The notes: a model not told the origin generated them from the sequence alone. 63,876 nt of DNA from Proteiniphilum sp. (GCA_015478855.1 JADMKJ010000197.1:1-63876), one strand, 5' to 3'. Shown: positions 26,397 to 37,051, counted from the stretch's first letter. Program-made: numbers and translations.

Positions 26397-27197
26397 ATGG
26401 CCAGAAAGATCGCAAAAACAATCGGCGTTATAGCTGCAACTATTCTCCTTTTGTTGATAGCGGGATATCTCTATCGCACATTTTTCAAACCCACCTATGC
26501 CGGTAATGCGAATATGCTGGGTGTGATGTTCTTCGGACTGCTTATCGGAGGAGTAATCACATACCTTCTTTTTCAGCTCCGGAGTGCACGCAGAGGCCGT
26601 TCGGGGATAGTGACAAGCTCACACACCGTGGTTGAAAGCATGAAGAAAGTGTTTAAGATCGTGGTGGCAGAAGGACAGCTGAACGAGATATACAACTACG
26701 AGAACACAAAGAAACTGCTCAAGTTCATCCCTTCCACCAAAAAAGCGCTGGTGATTGTACGTGCAGGGGTGTTGATAGGTTACGATGTGAACAAGTGTAA
26801 ATGGGAGATTGATGAAGAGAACAGGCAATTGCGGTTGATTGATTTCCCCAAACCGGAGATTCTTTCCGTTGAAACAGACTTCAACTATTACTATTTCGAG
26901 GATGATCTTTTTAATTTTATCGGCAGAAAAGATCTACAGCAGATACAGGAGCTGGCGAAGGAACAGGTGAGGAAAGCAGCACTCCAAAGCGGGCTGATGA
27001 AGATTGCATCCGATCAGATGAAGATGTTGCTTGAAGAGGTGGTGACAGTGAACAACTGGACGATTGAGAACAGCAACCTGATAGATGATTACGCATATCT
27101 CCGTGAAATAGAAGAGGTTGCAGAGCCTGAAGAGGAAGCCGTCTCGTTGAAAATAAGTAATATTCTCGACAAAGCCATCAACCTGTTCAGACAGTGA
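26397..27197 (+). CDS. DUF4230-domain membrane-anchored protein
   Basis: Protein of 266 residues with two N-terminal hydrophobic segments (IGVIAATILLLLIAGYLY and MLGVMFFGLLIGGVITYLLF) followed by a soluble DUF4230 domain (VVESMKKVFKIVVAEGQLNE, then VIVRAGVLIGYDVNK). The function is unknown. ATG 26397 is preferred to the TTG at 26370. The C terminus is acidic (EEVAEPEEEAVS). Confidence 0.82.
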   Translation: MARKIAKTIGVIAATILLLLIAGYLYRTFFKPTYAGNANMLGVMFFGLLIGGVITYLLFQLRSARRGRSGIVTSSHTVVESMKKVFKIVVAEGQLNEIYNYENTKKLLKFIPSTKKALVIVRAGVLIGYDVNKCKWEIDEENRQLRLIDFPKPEILSVETDFNYYYFEDDLFNFIGRKDLQQIQELAKEQVRKAALQSGLMKIASDQMKMLLEEVVTVNNWTIENSNLIDDYAYLREIEEVAEPEEEAVSLKISNILDKAINLFRQ

Positions 27198-27289
27198 CTC
27201 CTGTATTCAAATATCGAAAGAGGTGATGTTTCCTTTATAGTATCACCACCTCGTTGTTTCTCCTCTGGCTGATACAGGCAGGTGAATAA

Positions 27290-28315
27290 TTAATCCCAGC
27301 TCAGGATCACTTTTCCGCACTGTCCGCTTTCCATCACATCGAACCCTTTTTGGAAATCATCGATCCCGTAACGATGGGTAATGATAGGTGACAAATCGAT
27401 ACCTGATATAATCATCTGCTCCATCTGGTACCATGTCTCCCACATCTCACGACCGTAGATTCCTTTAAGGGTAAGTGCCTTGAAAATGATCTCGTTCCAG
27501 TCGACCGTAGTGTTATTGGGCAGTATTCCCAGCAGCGAAATCCTGGATCCATTGTACATGTTGGCGATCATTTCGCGAAAACCTGCCGGCGAGCCTGACA
27601 TCTCCAGCCCCACATCGAAACCGCGCATACCCAGTTTTTCAACAGCTTGTGCAATGGTCTCCCCTTTTGAAGGGTTGACGGTGACAGTTGCTCCCATCTT
27701 ACGTGCTATATTCAGGCGATATTCACTCAGATCACTTACCACGATGTAGCGAGCTCCGGCAAAACGACAGATGGCTGTAGCCATGCTTCCTATGAGCCCT
27801 GCTCCGGTGATCAGCACATCTTCAGCGATCAGTGGAAATGAGAGCGCTGTATGTGTAGCGTTACCAAAAGGATCCATGATGGAGGCAATCTCATCGGTTA
27901 TACGCGGATCGAGCTTTACTATATTTGCTGCAGGCAGTGACAGATATTCAGCAAAAGAGCCGTCGCGGTTCACACCTACACCAATAGAATTTTCACACAC
28001 GTGCAGTTTGCCACGGCGGCAGTTACGGCAATGGCCACAGGCAATATGTCCTTCACCCGTCACTCTGTCGCCCACTTTCAGGTTCTCCACGCCGCTGCCC
28101 ATATCCACGATCTCCCCCACATACTCATGACCGATGGTCATAGGTGTATTGATGGTCTTCTGCGACCAGTCGTCCCATTTATAAATATGCAGGTCGGTAC
28201 CACAAATGGCTGTTTTCTTTATCTTGATGAGTACGTCATTCACACCGATGGTTGGAACAGGAACATCCTCCATCCAGATACCCTTCCCGGGGTGTAATTT
28301 TACTAATGCCTTCAT
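27290..28315 (-). CDS. tdh: L-threonine 3-dehydrogenase
   Basis: Zinc-dependent medium-chain dehydrogenase oxidising L-threonine to 2-amino-3-ketobutyrate with NAD. Catalytic zinc ligands are in [17 protein letters not shown] and GHEYVGEI. The structural zinc cysteines are in [15 protein letters not shown], and the NAD fold begins [16 protein letters not shown]. The length of 341 residues matches E. coli Tdh. It follows kbl after a 129-nt repeat-bearing spacer, and the two enzymes form the threonine to glycine plus acetyl-CoA pathway. Confidence 0.95.
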   Translation of the reverse strand: MKALVKLHPGKGIWMEDVPVPTIGVNDVLIKIKKTAICGTDLHIYKWDDWSQKTINTPMTIGHEYVGEIVDMGSGVENLKVGDRVTGEGHIACGHCRNCRRGKLHVCENSIGVGVNRDGSFAEYLSLPAANIVKLDPRITDEIASIMDPFGNATHTALSFPLIAEDVLITGAGLIGSMATAICRFAGARYIVVSDLSEYRLNIARKMGATVTVNPSKGETIAQAVEKLGMRGFDVGLEMSGSPAGFREMIANMYNGSRISLLGILPNNTTVDWNEIIFKALTLKGIYGREMWETWYQMEQMIISGIDLSPIITHRYGIDDFQKGFDVMESGQCGKVILSWD

Positions 28316-28375
28316 AATTTTGAACTTTCTGTTGTCGGTGTTAAACAGTCAGCTTTTTAGCTGAAAGAAACACAT

Positions 28376-28437
28376 GACAGCGGTTTTTTGTTGCGCTTTC
28401 AGCATTCAGCTTTCAGCTTTTTGTGCCGACAGCGGTT
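28376..28437 (-). repeat. GCTTTCA heptamer tract flanked by direct repeats
   Basis: Between kbl and tdh, about four units of GCTTTCA (the complement of the GCTGAAA repeat family, with one GCATTCA and one GCTTTTT) sit between two exact copies of GACAGCGGTT (28376-28385 and 28428-28437). Confidence 0.75.
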
Positions 28438-28444
28438 ATCGTTT

Positions 28445-29632
28445 TTAAATGATCTCCAGTTTTTTCCCCACTTTGATAAATGCGGCGATCGCTTTGTCGA
28501 GGTGAGCACGATCGTGACCTGCGGAGAGCTGTACGCGGATGCGCGCCTGCTCTTTCGGTACAACGGGATAGTAGAACCCTGTCACGTAGATGCCTTCCTC
28601 CAGCAAATCGGCCGCGAACTGCTGTGAAAGCTTCGCATCATACAACATCACCGCACAGATAGCCGATTGTGTAGGTTTTATATCGAACTGTGCTTCCTTC
28701 ATCCTTGACACGAAATAGTCTACGTTGGCGTGCAGTTTATCCTGGAGTTCATTGGATTCCTGTAGCAGATGAAAAGCCTCCACACCTGATGCTGCAACAA
28801 GGGGAGGGATTGAGTTGGAGAAGAGATAGGGTCTTGATCGCTGGCGCAGCATGTCGATGATCTCCCTGCGTCCCGTGGTGAATCCGCCTATGGCACCCCC
28901 AAAGGCTTTACCCAGCGTCCCGGTGATCACGTCCACCTCTCCCAAAACATTAAACTGCTCTGTCACTCCCTTTCCGGTATGACCAACCACACCGGCCGAG
29001 TGGCTCTCATCCACCATTACCAGTGCATCATATTTTACAGCCAGCTTCATGATCTTGTCCAGTGGTGCTACGTTTCCATCCATTGAGAAAACACCGTCGG
29101 TAACAATGATGCGAAAACGCTGTGCCTGTGACTCTTTCAGTTTATCCTCCAGATCACCCATGTCGGCATTGGCATAACGATAGCGTTTTGCCTTGCATAG
29201 GCGTACACCATCAATGATGGAGGCATGGTTCAGTGCATCTGAGATGATCGCATCCTCTTCTGTAAATAACGGTTCGAACAGACCTCCGTTAGCATCAAAG
29301 CAGGAGGCATAGAGGATGGTGTCGTCTGTATGAAAAAAAACGCTGATGGTCTTTTCCAGCTCTTTGTGATAATCTTGCGTGCCGCAGATAAATCGCACTG
29401 ACGACATACCATAGCCACGTTCGTCGAGCGCTCTCTTGGCTGCACTGATCAACCGTGGATGATCTGACAGCCCGAGGTAGTTGTTGGCACAGAAGTTCAA
29501 CACCTTTTGTCCCGACGCCACTTTTATCTCCGCACTCTGTGGCGTAACAATGATTCGTTCGTGTTTGTAGAGGCCTGCGTCTTCAATCGTTTTCAATTCA
29601 GCCTGCAGATGTTGTTGCAATTTTCCGTACAT
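28445..29632 (-). CDS. kbl: Glycine C-acetyltransferase (2-amino-3-ketobutyrate CoA ligase)
   Basis: PLP enzyme cleaving 2-amino-3-ketobutyrate with CoA to glycine and acetyl-CoA. Features are FCANNYLGLSDHPRL near the N terminus, the substrate-binding DESHSAGVVGHTGKG, and the PLP lysine in DVITGTLGKAFGGAIGG. The length of 395 residues is normal for the alpha-oxoamine synthase family. It is upstream of tdh on the same strand, the reverse of the pathway order. It starts 64 nt after the rmuC stop. Confidence 0.95.
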   Translation of the reverse strand: MYGKLQQHLQAELKTIEDAGLYKHERIIVTPQSAEIKVASGQKVLNFCANNYLGLSDHPRLISAAKRALDERGYGMSSVRFICGTQDYHKELEKTISVFFHTDDTILYASCFDANGGLFEPLFTEEDAIISDALNHASIIDGVRLCKAKRYRYANADMGDLEDKLKESQAQRFRIIVTDGVFSMDGNVAPLDKIMKLAVKYDALVMVDESHSAGVVGHTGKGVTEQFNVLGEVDVITGTLGKAFGGAIGGFTTGRREIIDMLRQRSRPYLFSNSIPPLVAASGVEAFHLLQESNELQDKLHANVDYFVSRMKEAQFDIKPTQSAICAVMLYDAKLSQQFAADLLEEGIYVTGFYYPVVPKEQARIRVQLSAGHDRAHLDKAIAAFIKVGKKLEII

Positions 29633-29680
29633 GGTTTATTTATTTTATCAATGATCAGTGGTCAGCTTTTATTTTTACTT

Positions 29681-29708
29681 CTTCATTCTTCATTCTTCAT
29701 TCTTCATT
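29681..29708. repeat. Heptamer tandem repeat CTTCATT, overlapping the rmuC stop
   Basis: Four exact CTTCATT units. On the minus strand they read GAATGAA and supply the last rmuC codons (Asn-Glu-Glu) and its TGA stop at 29697-29699. Confidence 0.85.
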
Positions 29709-31106
29709 CTCCTCTATCTCGTCAAGTAAAGAGGGTGGAAGCTTTTTCTTCACTTTCACACCCAGCTCACGCAATTTTTCTGCTTGTCCTATCAGGTTCC
29801 CCCTACCCGACTTGAGCTGTCCGTAAGCATTCTCATAACTACGTTTAGCTCTGTCGATATGTGTTTCTATATCGGTGAGAGAAGTTGTGAAATTGACAAA
29901 TTTATCATAGAGGGCTGCACCACGTTCGGCAATATCCAGTGCATTACGGTTTTGATATTCTCTTTTCCACAGATCTACAATCATTTTCAATGCAGCGATT
30001 AGGTTTGTAGGGCTGATCAGCAGTATCTTCTTGTCATATGCATACTGCCATAGGTTCTCTTCGTACTGCAATGCCAGCAGGTATGCCGGTTCATTAGGGA
30101 TGAACATCATCACAAAATCGAGTGTGACAGCGTAATCCTGGTAACTTTTACGGCTCAGTTCATCAATATGTTTACGTATGGAGCGAAGATGTTCACCGAT
30201 ATATTTTTTCTGATCGCCGTGATTGTCGGTACTCACATAGTTGGCATAAGCGGTGAGCGACACTTTGGAGTCGATGATCACCTTACGGTCATCGGGGTAA
30301 GCGATGATCACATCCGGCTGCATCTTTGCGCCATCCTGGTTGATATGATGTTTACCGTCGGTGTCTTTAAGGTACTCCTGTGTGAAATACTCGCGTCCTT
30401 TCACCAGTCCCGAACGTTCGAGGATGTTCTCCAGTATCATCTGTCCCCAGTCGCCCTGTGTTTTAGAGTTACCCCTGAGTGCATTGGTAAGGTTAGTTGC
30501 CTCAGTGCTAAGCCTGTCATTCAGTTCCCGCAGGTTCTTTACCTCCTGTCCCAATGAAAAACGCTCCTTTGCCTCAGTGACATAAACCTCTTCCACCTTC
30601 TTCCGAAAAGAATCAATATTCTCCCCCAACGGTTTCAGTATTGTAATGAGGTTATCTCTGTTCATATTGGTGAATTTCTCTGTTTTCTCTTCGAGAATCT
30701 TCGAAGCGATCTGTTCAAACTCAAGGTTGAACTGTTTGCGCAATTCACTAATTTCCTCTTTTTGTTTTTCCAGTTTCTCGAGTAATGATCTGTTGTCGGC
30801 TGTGGAAGAGGCAAGTGATCTGTTTAACTCGTTATACGCATCAGTCTTTATTCGAAGTTCCTCCCTGTAGCCTGCTATATCCTCAAGCCGACATTTGATG
30901 GTTTCATTGGCCGCATTCATATTCGCTGTAAATGCGGCAGTTTTTTCTTTTAACAGCGACAGTTCACCATTCAATGCGTTATTTTTTTCAGCGATAGCAT
31001 CAAAATCATTTTTCAGAACCATTTTTGAGTTCGTCAGCAGTGTGGCAATGATCCATGCCAGCACACCGCCCACCACAAAACCGATAAACAGATAAAGAAG
31101 ATCCAT
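29697..31106 (-). CDS. rmuC: DNA recombination protein RmuC
   Basis: RmuC-family protein of 469 residues with an N-terminal membrane helix ([21 protein letters not shown]), a long coiled coil (about 40-200) and a nuclease-like domain carrying [20 protein letters not shown], an endonuclease-like D/E-x-K site. It limits inversions at short inverted repeats in E. coli. The C terminus ends in EENEE encoded by a heptamer tandem repeat, so its length could vary by slippage. Confidence 0.92.
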   Translation of the reverse strand: MDLLYLFIGFVVGGVLAWIIATLLTNSKMVLKNDFDAIAEKNNALNGELSLLKEKTAAFTANMNAANETIKCRLEDIAGYREELRIKTDAYNELNRSLASSTADNRSLLEKLEKQKEEISELRKQFNLEFEQIASKILEEKTEKFTNMNRDNLITILKPLGENIDSFRKKVEEVYVTEAKERFSLGQEVKNLRELNDRLSTEATNLTNALRGNSKTQGDWGQMILENILERSGLVKGREYFTQEYLKDTDGKHHINQDGAKMQPDVIIAYPDDRKVIIDSKVSLTAYANYVSTDNHGDQKKYIGEHLRSIRKHIDELSRKSYQDYAVTLDFVMMFIPNEPAYLLALQYEENLWQYAYDKKILLISPTNLIAALKMIVDLWKREYQNRNALDIAERGAALYDKFVNFTTSLTDIETHIDRAKRSYENAYGQLKSGRGNLIGQAEKLRELGVKVKKKLPPSLLDEIEENEE

Positions 31107-31156
31107 AATTTATATTATCTATGTCAGCCCCGCAGTCCTTAAAATAGAGGCTCTGG

Positions 31157-32377
31157 TTATTTCAGGCTCTTGAGCACATGACCCATTCTATTTTTTTTGG
31201 TCTCCATATAATGCAGGTTGTATTTATTGGGGATTATCTCCAGAGGAACATTCTCCACCACCTCCAGTCCATATGATTCAAGACCTATTCGTTTGGTGGG
31301 ATTGTTACTCATCAACCGCATTTTCTTGACTTCCAGGCTTCGTAAGATCTGGGCACCCACACCATAATCTCTCTCATCGGCCTGATATCCGAGATGCAGG
31401 TTCGCATCCACAGTATCAAGTCCCTGCTCCTGCAGTTTGTAAGCTTCTGCTTTGGCCATCAGTCCAATTCCTCTTCCCTCCTGGTTCAGATAGACCAATA
31501 CACCTTTCCCCTCCTTTTCTATCAGCTGTAAAGCTTTGTGCAGCTGTTCACCGCATTCACAGCGCATGGAGCCGAATATGTCGCCTGTCATGCAGGAAGA
31601 GTGTACACGAACCAGAATAGGTTCATCGTCATGCCATTCACCCTTTATGAGTGCTATATGCTCCTGGCCATTTGATTTTTGCAGGAAAGGAATCATCTTG
31701 AACTCGCCATAGCCGGTGGGTAGTTGAACGGCTTCACCTCTCTCAATCAATGATTCTTTTTGTAATCGGTATTTGATCAGGTCGGCGACAGACACGATCT
31801 TCAGATTGAACTTCCGGGCTATCTCCATCAATTCCGGCAGACGTGCCATAGAACCATCTTCGTTCTTTATCTCAGCAAGGGCACCTGCGGGGTAGAGTCC
31901 TGCCAGTCTTGCAAAATCAATGGTTGCCTCGGTATGTCCGGCTCTGCGCAACACCCCTCTACTCTGTGCGCGGAGAGGGAAGATATGTCCCGGGCGACCA
32001 AAATCCTCGGGAGCAGTCTCTGTACGTGTGAGTGCCAAAATAGTCTGTGCTCTGTCATAAGCCGATATGCCGGTAGTACATCCGTGGGTGAGCAGATCGA
32101 TTGATACGGTGAAAGGTGTGGCATGCATGGAGGTGTTGTGTGTCACCATCATGGGCAACTCAAGCTCTTCGGCACGTTCCTTGGTCACTGGTGCACAAAT
32201 AAGACCACGTGCATATGTCTCCAGGAAGTTGATTTTCTCAGGAGTGATACATTCTGCTGCAATAATCAGATCACCCTCGTTCTCCCTGTCTTCGTCATCC
32301 ACAACAATAATGAAACTACCTTTTCTTATCTCTTCGATGGCTTCCTCTATAGTGTCTAAAGTAAATTTTTCTTGCAT
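31157..32377 (-). CDS. ribBA: Bifunctional riboflavin enzyme: DHBP synthase / GTP cyclohydrolase II
   Basis: Makes both early precursors of riboflavin. The N-terminal half (about 1-200) is 3,4-dihydroxy-2-butanone-4-phosphate synthase ([14 protein letters not shown] and [13 protein letters not shown]). The C-terminal half is GTP cyclohydrolase II with the zinc site [19 protein letters not shown] and the catalytic EGRGIGLM. The length of 406 residues is typical of the fused enzyme. It is 15 nt downstream of the Lpt permease gene, suggesting one transcript. Confidence 0.96.
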   Translation of the reverse strand: MQEKFTLDTIEEAIEEIRKGSFIIVVDDEDRENEGDLIIAAECITPEKINFLETYARGLICAPVTKERAEELELPMMVTHNTSMHATPFTVSIDLLTHGCTTGISAYDRAQTILALTRTETAPEDFGRPGHIFPLRAQSRGVLRRAGHTEATIDFARLAGLYPAGALAEIKNEDGSMARLPELMEIARKFNLKIVSVADLIKYRLQKESLIERGEAVQLPTGYGEFKMIPFLQKSNGQEHIALIKGEWHDDEPILVRVHSSCMTGDIFGSMRCECGEQLHKALQLIEKEGKGVLVYLNQEGRGIGLMAKAEAYKLQEQGLDTVDANLHLGYQADERDYGVGAQILRSLEVKKMRLMSNNPTKRIGLESYGLEVVENVPLEIIPNKYNLHYMETKKNRMGHVLKSLK

Positions 32378-32392
32378 CTATCTTATTTATTT

Positions 32393-34345
32393 TTATGCAT
32401 TTATTACAACATGCCGGGCATGAATACGTTCAATTATTTCAGATAATTCCCCACTCAGCCGTTGAATATCCCTCATATCTTTCTTGATCCTCAGCTCAAA
32501 AGGTGATGAGAGAAGTCTTAACAGGATTCCTACAGGGAAAAGGTACATACTTAACCTTGCCGGGAGTGAGTTGGCTTTGAAAGGCCGTACATTATTTATT
32601 AAAACCGGGAACTCTTCTGCCTTCGCCAGCTCCTCCAGTTTGCGGGAATTGGATAGCTTATTAAGAATGATCTCCATAGCACTCTTGATGGAGTGTAATT
32701 CCCTGTCATACTCCCTGTCAGTCCAGAATGTTATATAGGATAAACGATCATATTTACGCATAAACAGATCTATCTCACCGGATAACTCTGATAAAGAGTT
32801 TTGAATGTCAGCATAATCAGTCTGTTCAATAATCACACTCTTTACCTGATACTTTCTTTTTTCACGTAGGAAAAACAACCTTTTAAAGAAGTCCACATAG
32901 GTGTCAGCATTCATGATAACAGAATCGTTCATCGCCTTGTAGGTAAGGAAAATACCGATGGGCAGAAGAATGAGTGAGCTGAACCACATCCCAAACCAAT
33001 GTACCCAAACACCATCGCGTGTCATCTTGTAACCTATATTCTCAACAATGTAATAAATGATGAACAGTGCCACCGATATCACGATGGGGGTACCCAATCC
33101 TCCCTTCCTGACAATTGAACCCAGTGGTGCACCAATAAAAAAGAATATGAGACATGTAAACGGAATGGTAAATTTACGATGCCATTCAATCCAATGCCGG
33201 TTGATGGTCTTCTGTGTTGTAGTCTTGTTCAATGATCTGAAAAGAAACTCATTGCTGTTATTCTCGGCCTTCATGAATGCATTTTGCAGGATGGTGGACT
33301 GAACATTCTGCTCTTTCGACTGTAACAATGTATCGGCCCGGGGCACTTCCACCCCGGTTTGTTGAGCGAGAAGGATGATTGAATCTTTCTGATCTGCAGG
33401 ATAGCTGTTACGAAAAGTGAGATAGGAGTTCCTTTTCATCATCTTCCTGTCGATCTTGTTGACACTGTCCATTATCACAACCATTGAATCGATTGAATAG
33501 CCCAGCTTAGATAAATTCTTTGAAACGTAATTGCTTGTGGAACTACTCTCGATATCTTCTTCCCCGATACGATTAAAATTGGCATCGTAGGAGATCATCA
33601 TCGTTTTCACCTCGAAATTTTCCCTGGCATACGGAACAAAATCGCTTGAGCTGCGTGAAGGGGATCCATCCGGATAGTTCTGAAACTGCTGACCACTATA
33701 CATGGTGAAGATAAGCATCGTCTTGTCCTCAGTCATGCTCATCTTCGCTGAATCGCAGACAATCACTGCCATTTTATCGAATCCACTCGCCACGTCATAT
33801 ATTAACACATCATACAACATTCCTGTCTTTTGATCTTTACTTTCAACGTAGAGGTTGTAGCCGCTGATCTCTTTGTAGAAGACACCTTCAGGCACATCCA
33901 GTTCAGGTGATGCCTGTCGAATAGATATGAGGAGTGAATAGAATTTGGTCTGTATTTTAGGGAGAGCATTATTCTGGAAGAAAAAAGCACCCACACTGAT
34001 GAAAAGGATGAGGATGATGAGCGGTTTCATGGTCTTCAAAAGAGGTACACCGGCCGATTTTATTGCCAATAACTCCAGGTTCTCACCCAGGTTCCCGAAT
34101 ACCATCAACGAGGCCAGCAGGATTGCTAGCGGTAAGGCCATAGGAATAAGGTTCAGTGCTGCATAAAAGAACATTTCACCAATCACATCAAGCCCTAAAC
34201 CTTTACCCACCATATCCTCCACATATTTCCACAAAAATTGCATCAACACCAGAAACAGGCATATGGCAAAAGTCATCAGAAAAAGCGGGATAAAAGTCGT
34301 TAAAACATAACTGTACAACCGCTTTATGTGGAGAAATCTATTCAT
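32393..34345 (-). CDS. LptF/LptG-family permease (YjgP/YjgQ)
   Basis: Inner-membrane subunit of the LPS export ABC transporter LptB2FG. It has three N-terminal helices (residues of about 10-120), a periplasmic beta-jellyroll region, three further helices (RKFTIPFTCLIFFFIGAPLG, then VISVALFIIYYIVENIGY), and a C-terminal cytoplasmic extension of about 160 residues. At 650 residues it is far longer than the roughly 360 of E. coli LptF/G, which is usual in Bacteroidetes. The assignment between F and G is not possible here. A -7-like TATCTTTG lies at 34390-34383. Confidence 0.88.
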   Translation of the reverse strand: MNRFLHIKRLYSYVLTTFIPLFLMTFAICLFLVLMQFLWKYVEDMVGKGLGLDVIGEMFFYAALNLIPMALPLAILLASLMVFGNLGENLELLAIKSAGVPLLKTMKPLIILILFISVGAFFFQNNALPKIQTKFYSLLISIRQASPELDVPEGVFYKEISGYNLYVESKDQKTGMLYDVLIYDVASGFDKMAVIVCDSAKMSMTEDKTMLIFTMYSGQQFQNYPDGSPSRSSSDFVPYARENFEVKTMMISYDANFNRIGEEDIESSSTSNYVSKNLSKLGYSIDSMVVIMDSVNKIDRKMMKRNSYLTFRNSYPADQKDSIILLAQQTGVEVPRADTLLQSKEQNVQSTILQNAFMKAENNSNEFLFRSLNKTTTQKTINRHWIEWHRKFTIPFTCLIFFFIGAPLGSIVRKGGLGTPIVISVALFIIYYIVENIGYKMTRDGVWVHWFGMWFSSLILLPIGIFLTYKAMNDSVIMNADTYVDFFKRLFFLREKRKYQVKSVIIEQTDYADIQNSLSELSGEIDLFMRKYDRLSYITFWTDREYDRELHSIKSAMEIILNKLSNSRKLEELAKAEEFPVLINNVRPFKANSLPARLSMYLFPVGILLRLLSSPFELRIKKDMRDIQRLSGELSEIIERIHARHVVINA

Positions 34346-34465
34346 TTAGATTGAACAAAAAAAGAGTCGTTTAATTTTATTACAAAGATAATAAAATCAA
34401 ACATACAATTGTCGTTTCAAAAAGGTAAAGATGATTAAACGTGGTTTCAATAAGCGCACATCAGG

Positions 34466-34855
34466 TTATATTCCTAATTTCCTTTTCATCTCATCAATCT
34501 GTGTTTCCCATAAAGCAATGGCATCACCTTTTTCATCGGGTTCGGCAAAATCGGTAACCTCGAGAGTCATGTCACCCGACAGATCAAGCTTACGTAATAT
34601 AAATTCGAAATAACAATTATCCTCTTCTTCATCGATCCATCGGTAACGAATGTAAGATTGGGGTTTCTGTCCCAGTATTACTGCTTTGTTGAACGATTTT
34701 CCCCAGGTGAAAGTGTAGGTGGTCTCATTTTCATCCATGGTCACCTCATCTGCAAACCATTCCGACAGTCCGTCAATCTGACCGATCATACGCCATAAAC
34801 TATTCTGGGTTGCGTTTCCCATAAGGAACTCAATATGGAATTTTTCTTTCGACAT
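34466..34855 (-). CDS. START-like domain protein (AHSA1-like)
   Basis: Small soluble protein of 129 residues with the pattern of the Bacteroidetes START-like family: FHIEFLMGNATQNSLWRMIG, LSEWFADEVT and a C-terminal helix. No catalytic residue is known for the family, which is presumed to bind a hydrophobic ligand. It lies alone between the LptF/G and NagB/PIG-L genes. Confidence 0.8.
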   Translation of the reverse strand: MSKEKFHIEFLMGNATQNSLWRMIGQIDGLSEWFADEVTMDENETTYTFTWGKSFNKAVILGQKPQSYIRYRWIDEEEDNCYFEFILRKLDLSGDMTLEVTDFAEPDEKGDAIALWETQIDEMKRKLGI

Positions 34856-34992
34856 TTATTTTTATCAAATCTGGGTCACAATATACAACTTTTTTTGATA
34901 TTATTTGTAATAATACATATAAATCCAATCGTGACCAGACTACCCTCAGTAACAAACTGACAGTATGCATTACCCAGACAGTAAAAAATAGT

Positions 34993-36978
34993 TTATTGCA
35001 CTGGAATATACTCCACAAAAGCTTCAATCGCTTCATAGGAAGCCAGTCCTAATTGGCAATAGGTGTCGGCTGTGGCACGGTTACGCTCTTCAGACCGTTG
35101 CCAGAATAACCGTTCATCATCACCCAGAAAAGGAGCACTCTCCATCTGTGACTGATGTTTGAGGATGGCATTTCTCTTTTGTCTTAGTTCTTCGGGTGAG
35201 AGGGGGACAGCCATTTCTATATGATCAATCTCCCACTCCATCCATGCACCTCGGTACATCCATATACGGCAGTCTTTGAACCAATCATCCTCTTTCACCA
35301 GGTCGACAGCACCCAAGATAGCATCGAGACATACCTTGTGTGTTCCGTGCGGATCAGCCAGGTCCCCAGCCACATAAATCTGGTGCGGTTTGATGGTCTC
35401 AATGAAATCTTTCACGATCATCATATCCTTTTCGGTGATGGGGTTCTTTTTTATTTTCCCTGTTTCATAAAAAGGAAGATCGAGAAAATGAACATTCTCC
35501 TGTGACAAACCTACATATCTGTCGGCAGAACGTGCCTCTTCACGGCGTATCCTTCCCTTTATAAAAAGGATGTCGGGTGTATCGATATCTTCTCTCGTCT
35601 TTTCATGCATAAGATAGTGGCGGATACTATCATATTTTTCTAGCAACCCTCTGTTTTCGGGATTGAATTTCTTGCGCATACTGTTTAAAACCGAGATGTA
35701 ACGTATCACCTCTTCATCACCGACGGCAATGTTGCCAGAGGTCTGATAAGCCACATGCACCTCATGACCCTGGTTGACCAGGCGCTGGAAGGTACCCCCC
35801 ATTGAGATCACATCATCATCAGGATGAGGACTGAAAATAATCACTTTTTTAGGGTAAGGCTTGGCTCTTTCAGGGCGGTAAGTATCATCTGCATCAGGCT
35901 TACCTCCGGGCCAGCCGGTGATCGTATGCTGCAAATCGTTGAATATCTTTATATTCACGTTGTATGCTGAACCGTAAAGAGTGATCAACTCACTCAGCCC
36001 ATTATCGTTATAGTCTTTGTTCGTCAGCTTCAGTATAGGTTTATTCACTACTCCACAGAGCCAGACAATTGCCCTTCGTATGAGTTTACTGGTCCATTCA
36101 CAATTGGTGACGAGCCAGGGCCGGCTGATGCGTGTAAGTTCAGATGCGGCTGACAAGTCAACATAAACCTTTGTTTCGGGATGTGTTTGCAGTATTGAAC
36201 CGGGAACCATGTCACTCACTGGTCCCTCCACGATATCCTTTATACTTTCTGCCTTCTGTTCACTCCATGCTACCAGTGTGATTTTTTTTGCATTCATCAT
36301 ATCGGAAAGGCCCATTGTGATAGCACTCACCGGCACTTTATCCAATGAACCGAAGTTATGAGCGATATCAGTCCGGGAATCACCATCGAGCATGACAAGA
36401 CGTGTTTGTGAGTGGAGACTGCTACCCGGCATATTGAATCCCACGTTACCTTTACTCCCCAGCCCCAGCAAGAGGTAGTCCAGTCCTCCTTTATCCTTAA
36501 GATCTTCTTCGAACGCCTCACAGTTCTCAGCAATAAGATCTTTTTCTGTGGTTGCATCAGGAGAGAAAATATTTTCCGGGTTCATATCTATCTGATCCAG
36601 CAATACATCCTTTAACATCTGCAGGTTGCTGAATGAGAAATCCATGACCGGGTAGAACTCATACGTGTTAAAAACAACCAGATTTCTGAAGCTTACATTC
36701 TGCTCCCTGTGAAGTCTTACAAGCTCGTCATAAACAGGCAAGGGTGAGGCACCTCCGCTTATGCCCAATACAAAATGATCCCCTTTTTGTTGCTTCAGCA
36801 TCATTTCATTCACTATATCTTTTGCAACCCTTACCGAAGCACTATTAGCCTCTTCAAAAATAGCAACAGGCAGTTTCTCGTACCGTGCGAGATTATACTC
36901 TTCAAAATCGTTTTCCGGTTTGTAATACTTTTTAGGAACACGATCAAGTGTAATGTGGGAACTTAAATCTAATCTCAT
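34993..36978 (-). CDS. NagB-like / PIG-L deacetylase fusion with degenerate NagB active site
   Basis: A 661-residue two-domain protein. Residues of about 30-280 have the glucosamine-6-phosphate deaminase fold, but the four catalytic positions of E. coli NagB are changed: Asp72 to Tyr106 (FNTYEFYP), and Asp141, His143 and Glu148 to Lys176, Asn178 and Met183 (GSKGNVGFNMPGSS). Residues 375-640 form a PIG-L (LmbE) zinc amidase domain with intact PHPDD (384-388) and distal histidines in DPHGTHK (543-548). Such fusions are usually annotated as glucosamine-6-phosphate deaminase, but the sequence better supports an amino-sugar or conjugate deacetylase with a sugar-phosphate-binding pseudo-NagB half. 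Confidence 0.8.
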   Translation of the reverse strand: MRLDLSSHITLDRVPKKYYKPENDFEEYNLARYEKLPVAIFEEANSASVRVAKDIVNEMMLKQQKGDHFVLGISGGASPLPVYDELVRLHREQNVSFRNLVVFNTYEFYPVMDFSFSNLQMLKDVLLDQIDMNPENIFSPDATTEKDLIAENCEAFEEDLKDKGGLDYLLLGLGSKGNVGFNMPGSSLHSQTRLVMLDGDSRTDIAHNFGSLDKVPVSAITMGLSDMMNAKKITLVAWSEQKAESIKDIVEGPVSDMVPGSILQTHPETKVYVDLSAASELTRISRPWLVTNCEWTSKLIRRAIVWLCGVVNKPILKLTNKDYNDNGLSELITLYGSAYNVNIKIFNDLQHTITGWPGGKPDADDTYRPERAKPYPKKVIIFSPHPDDDVISMGGTFQRLVNQGHEVHVAYQTSGNIAVGDEEVIRYISVLNSMRKKFNPENRGLLEKYDSIRHYLMHEKTREDIDTPDILFIKGRIRREEARSADRYVGLSQENVHFLDLPFYETGKIKKNPITEKDMMIVKDFIETIKPHQIYVAGDLADPHGTHKVCLDAILGAVDLVKEDDWFKDCRIWMYRGAWMEWEIDHIEMAVPLSPEELRQKRNAILKHQSQMESAPFLGDDERLFWQRSEERNRATADTYCQLGLASYEAIEAFVEYIPVQ

Positions 36979-37051
36979 ATTTAATAGTTATTTAAAGTTT
37001 TATACGGCTATTATAACATTCTAACAGGGAAACATGTTTCTATATTAACAA

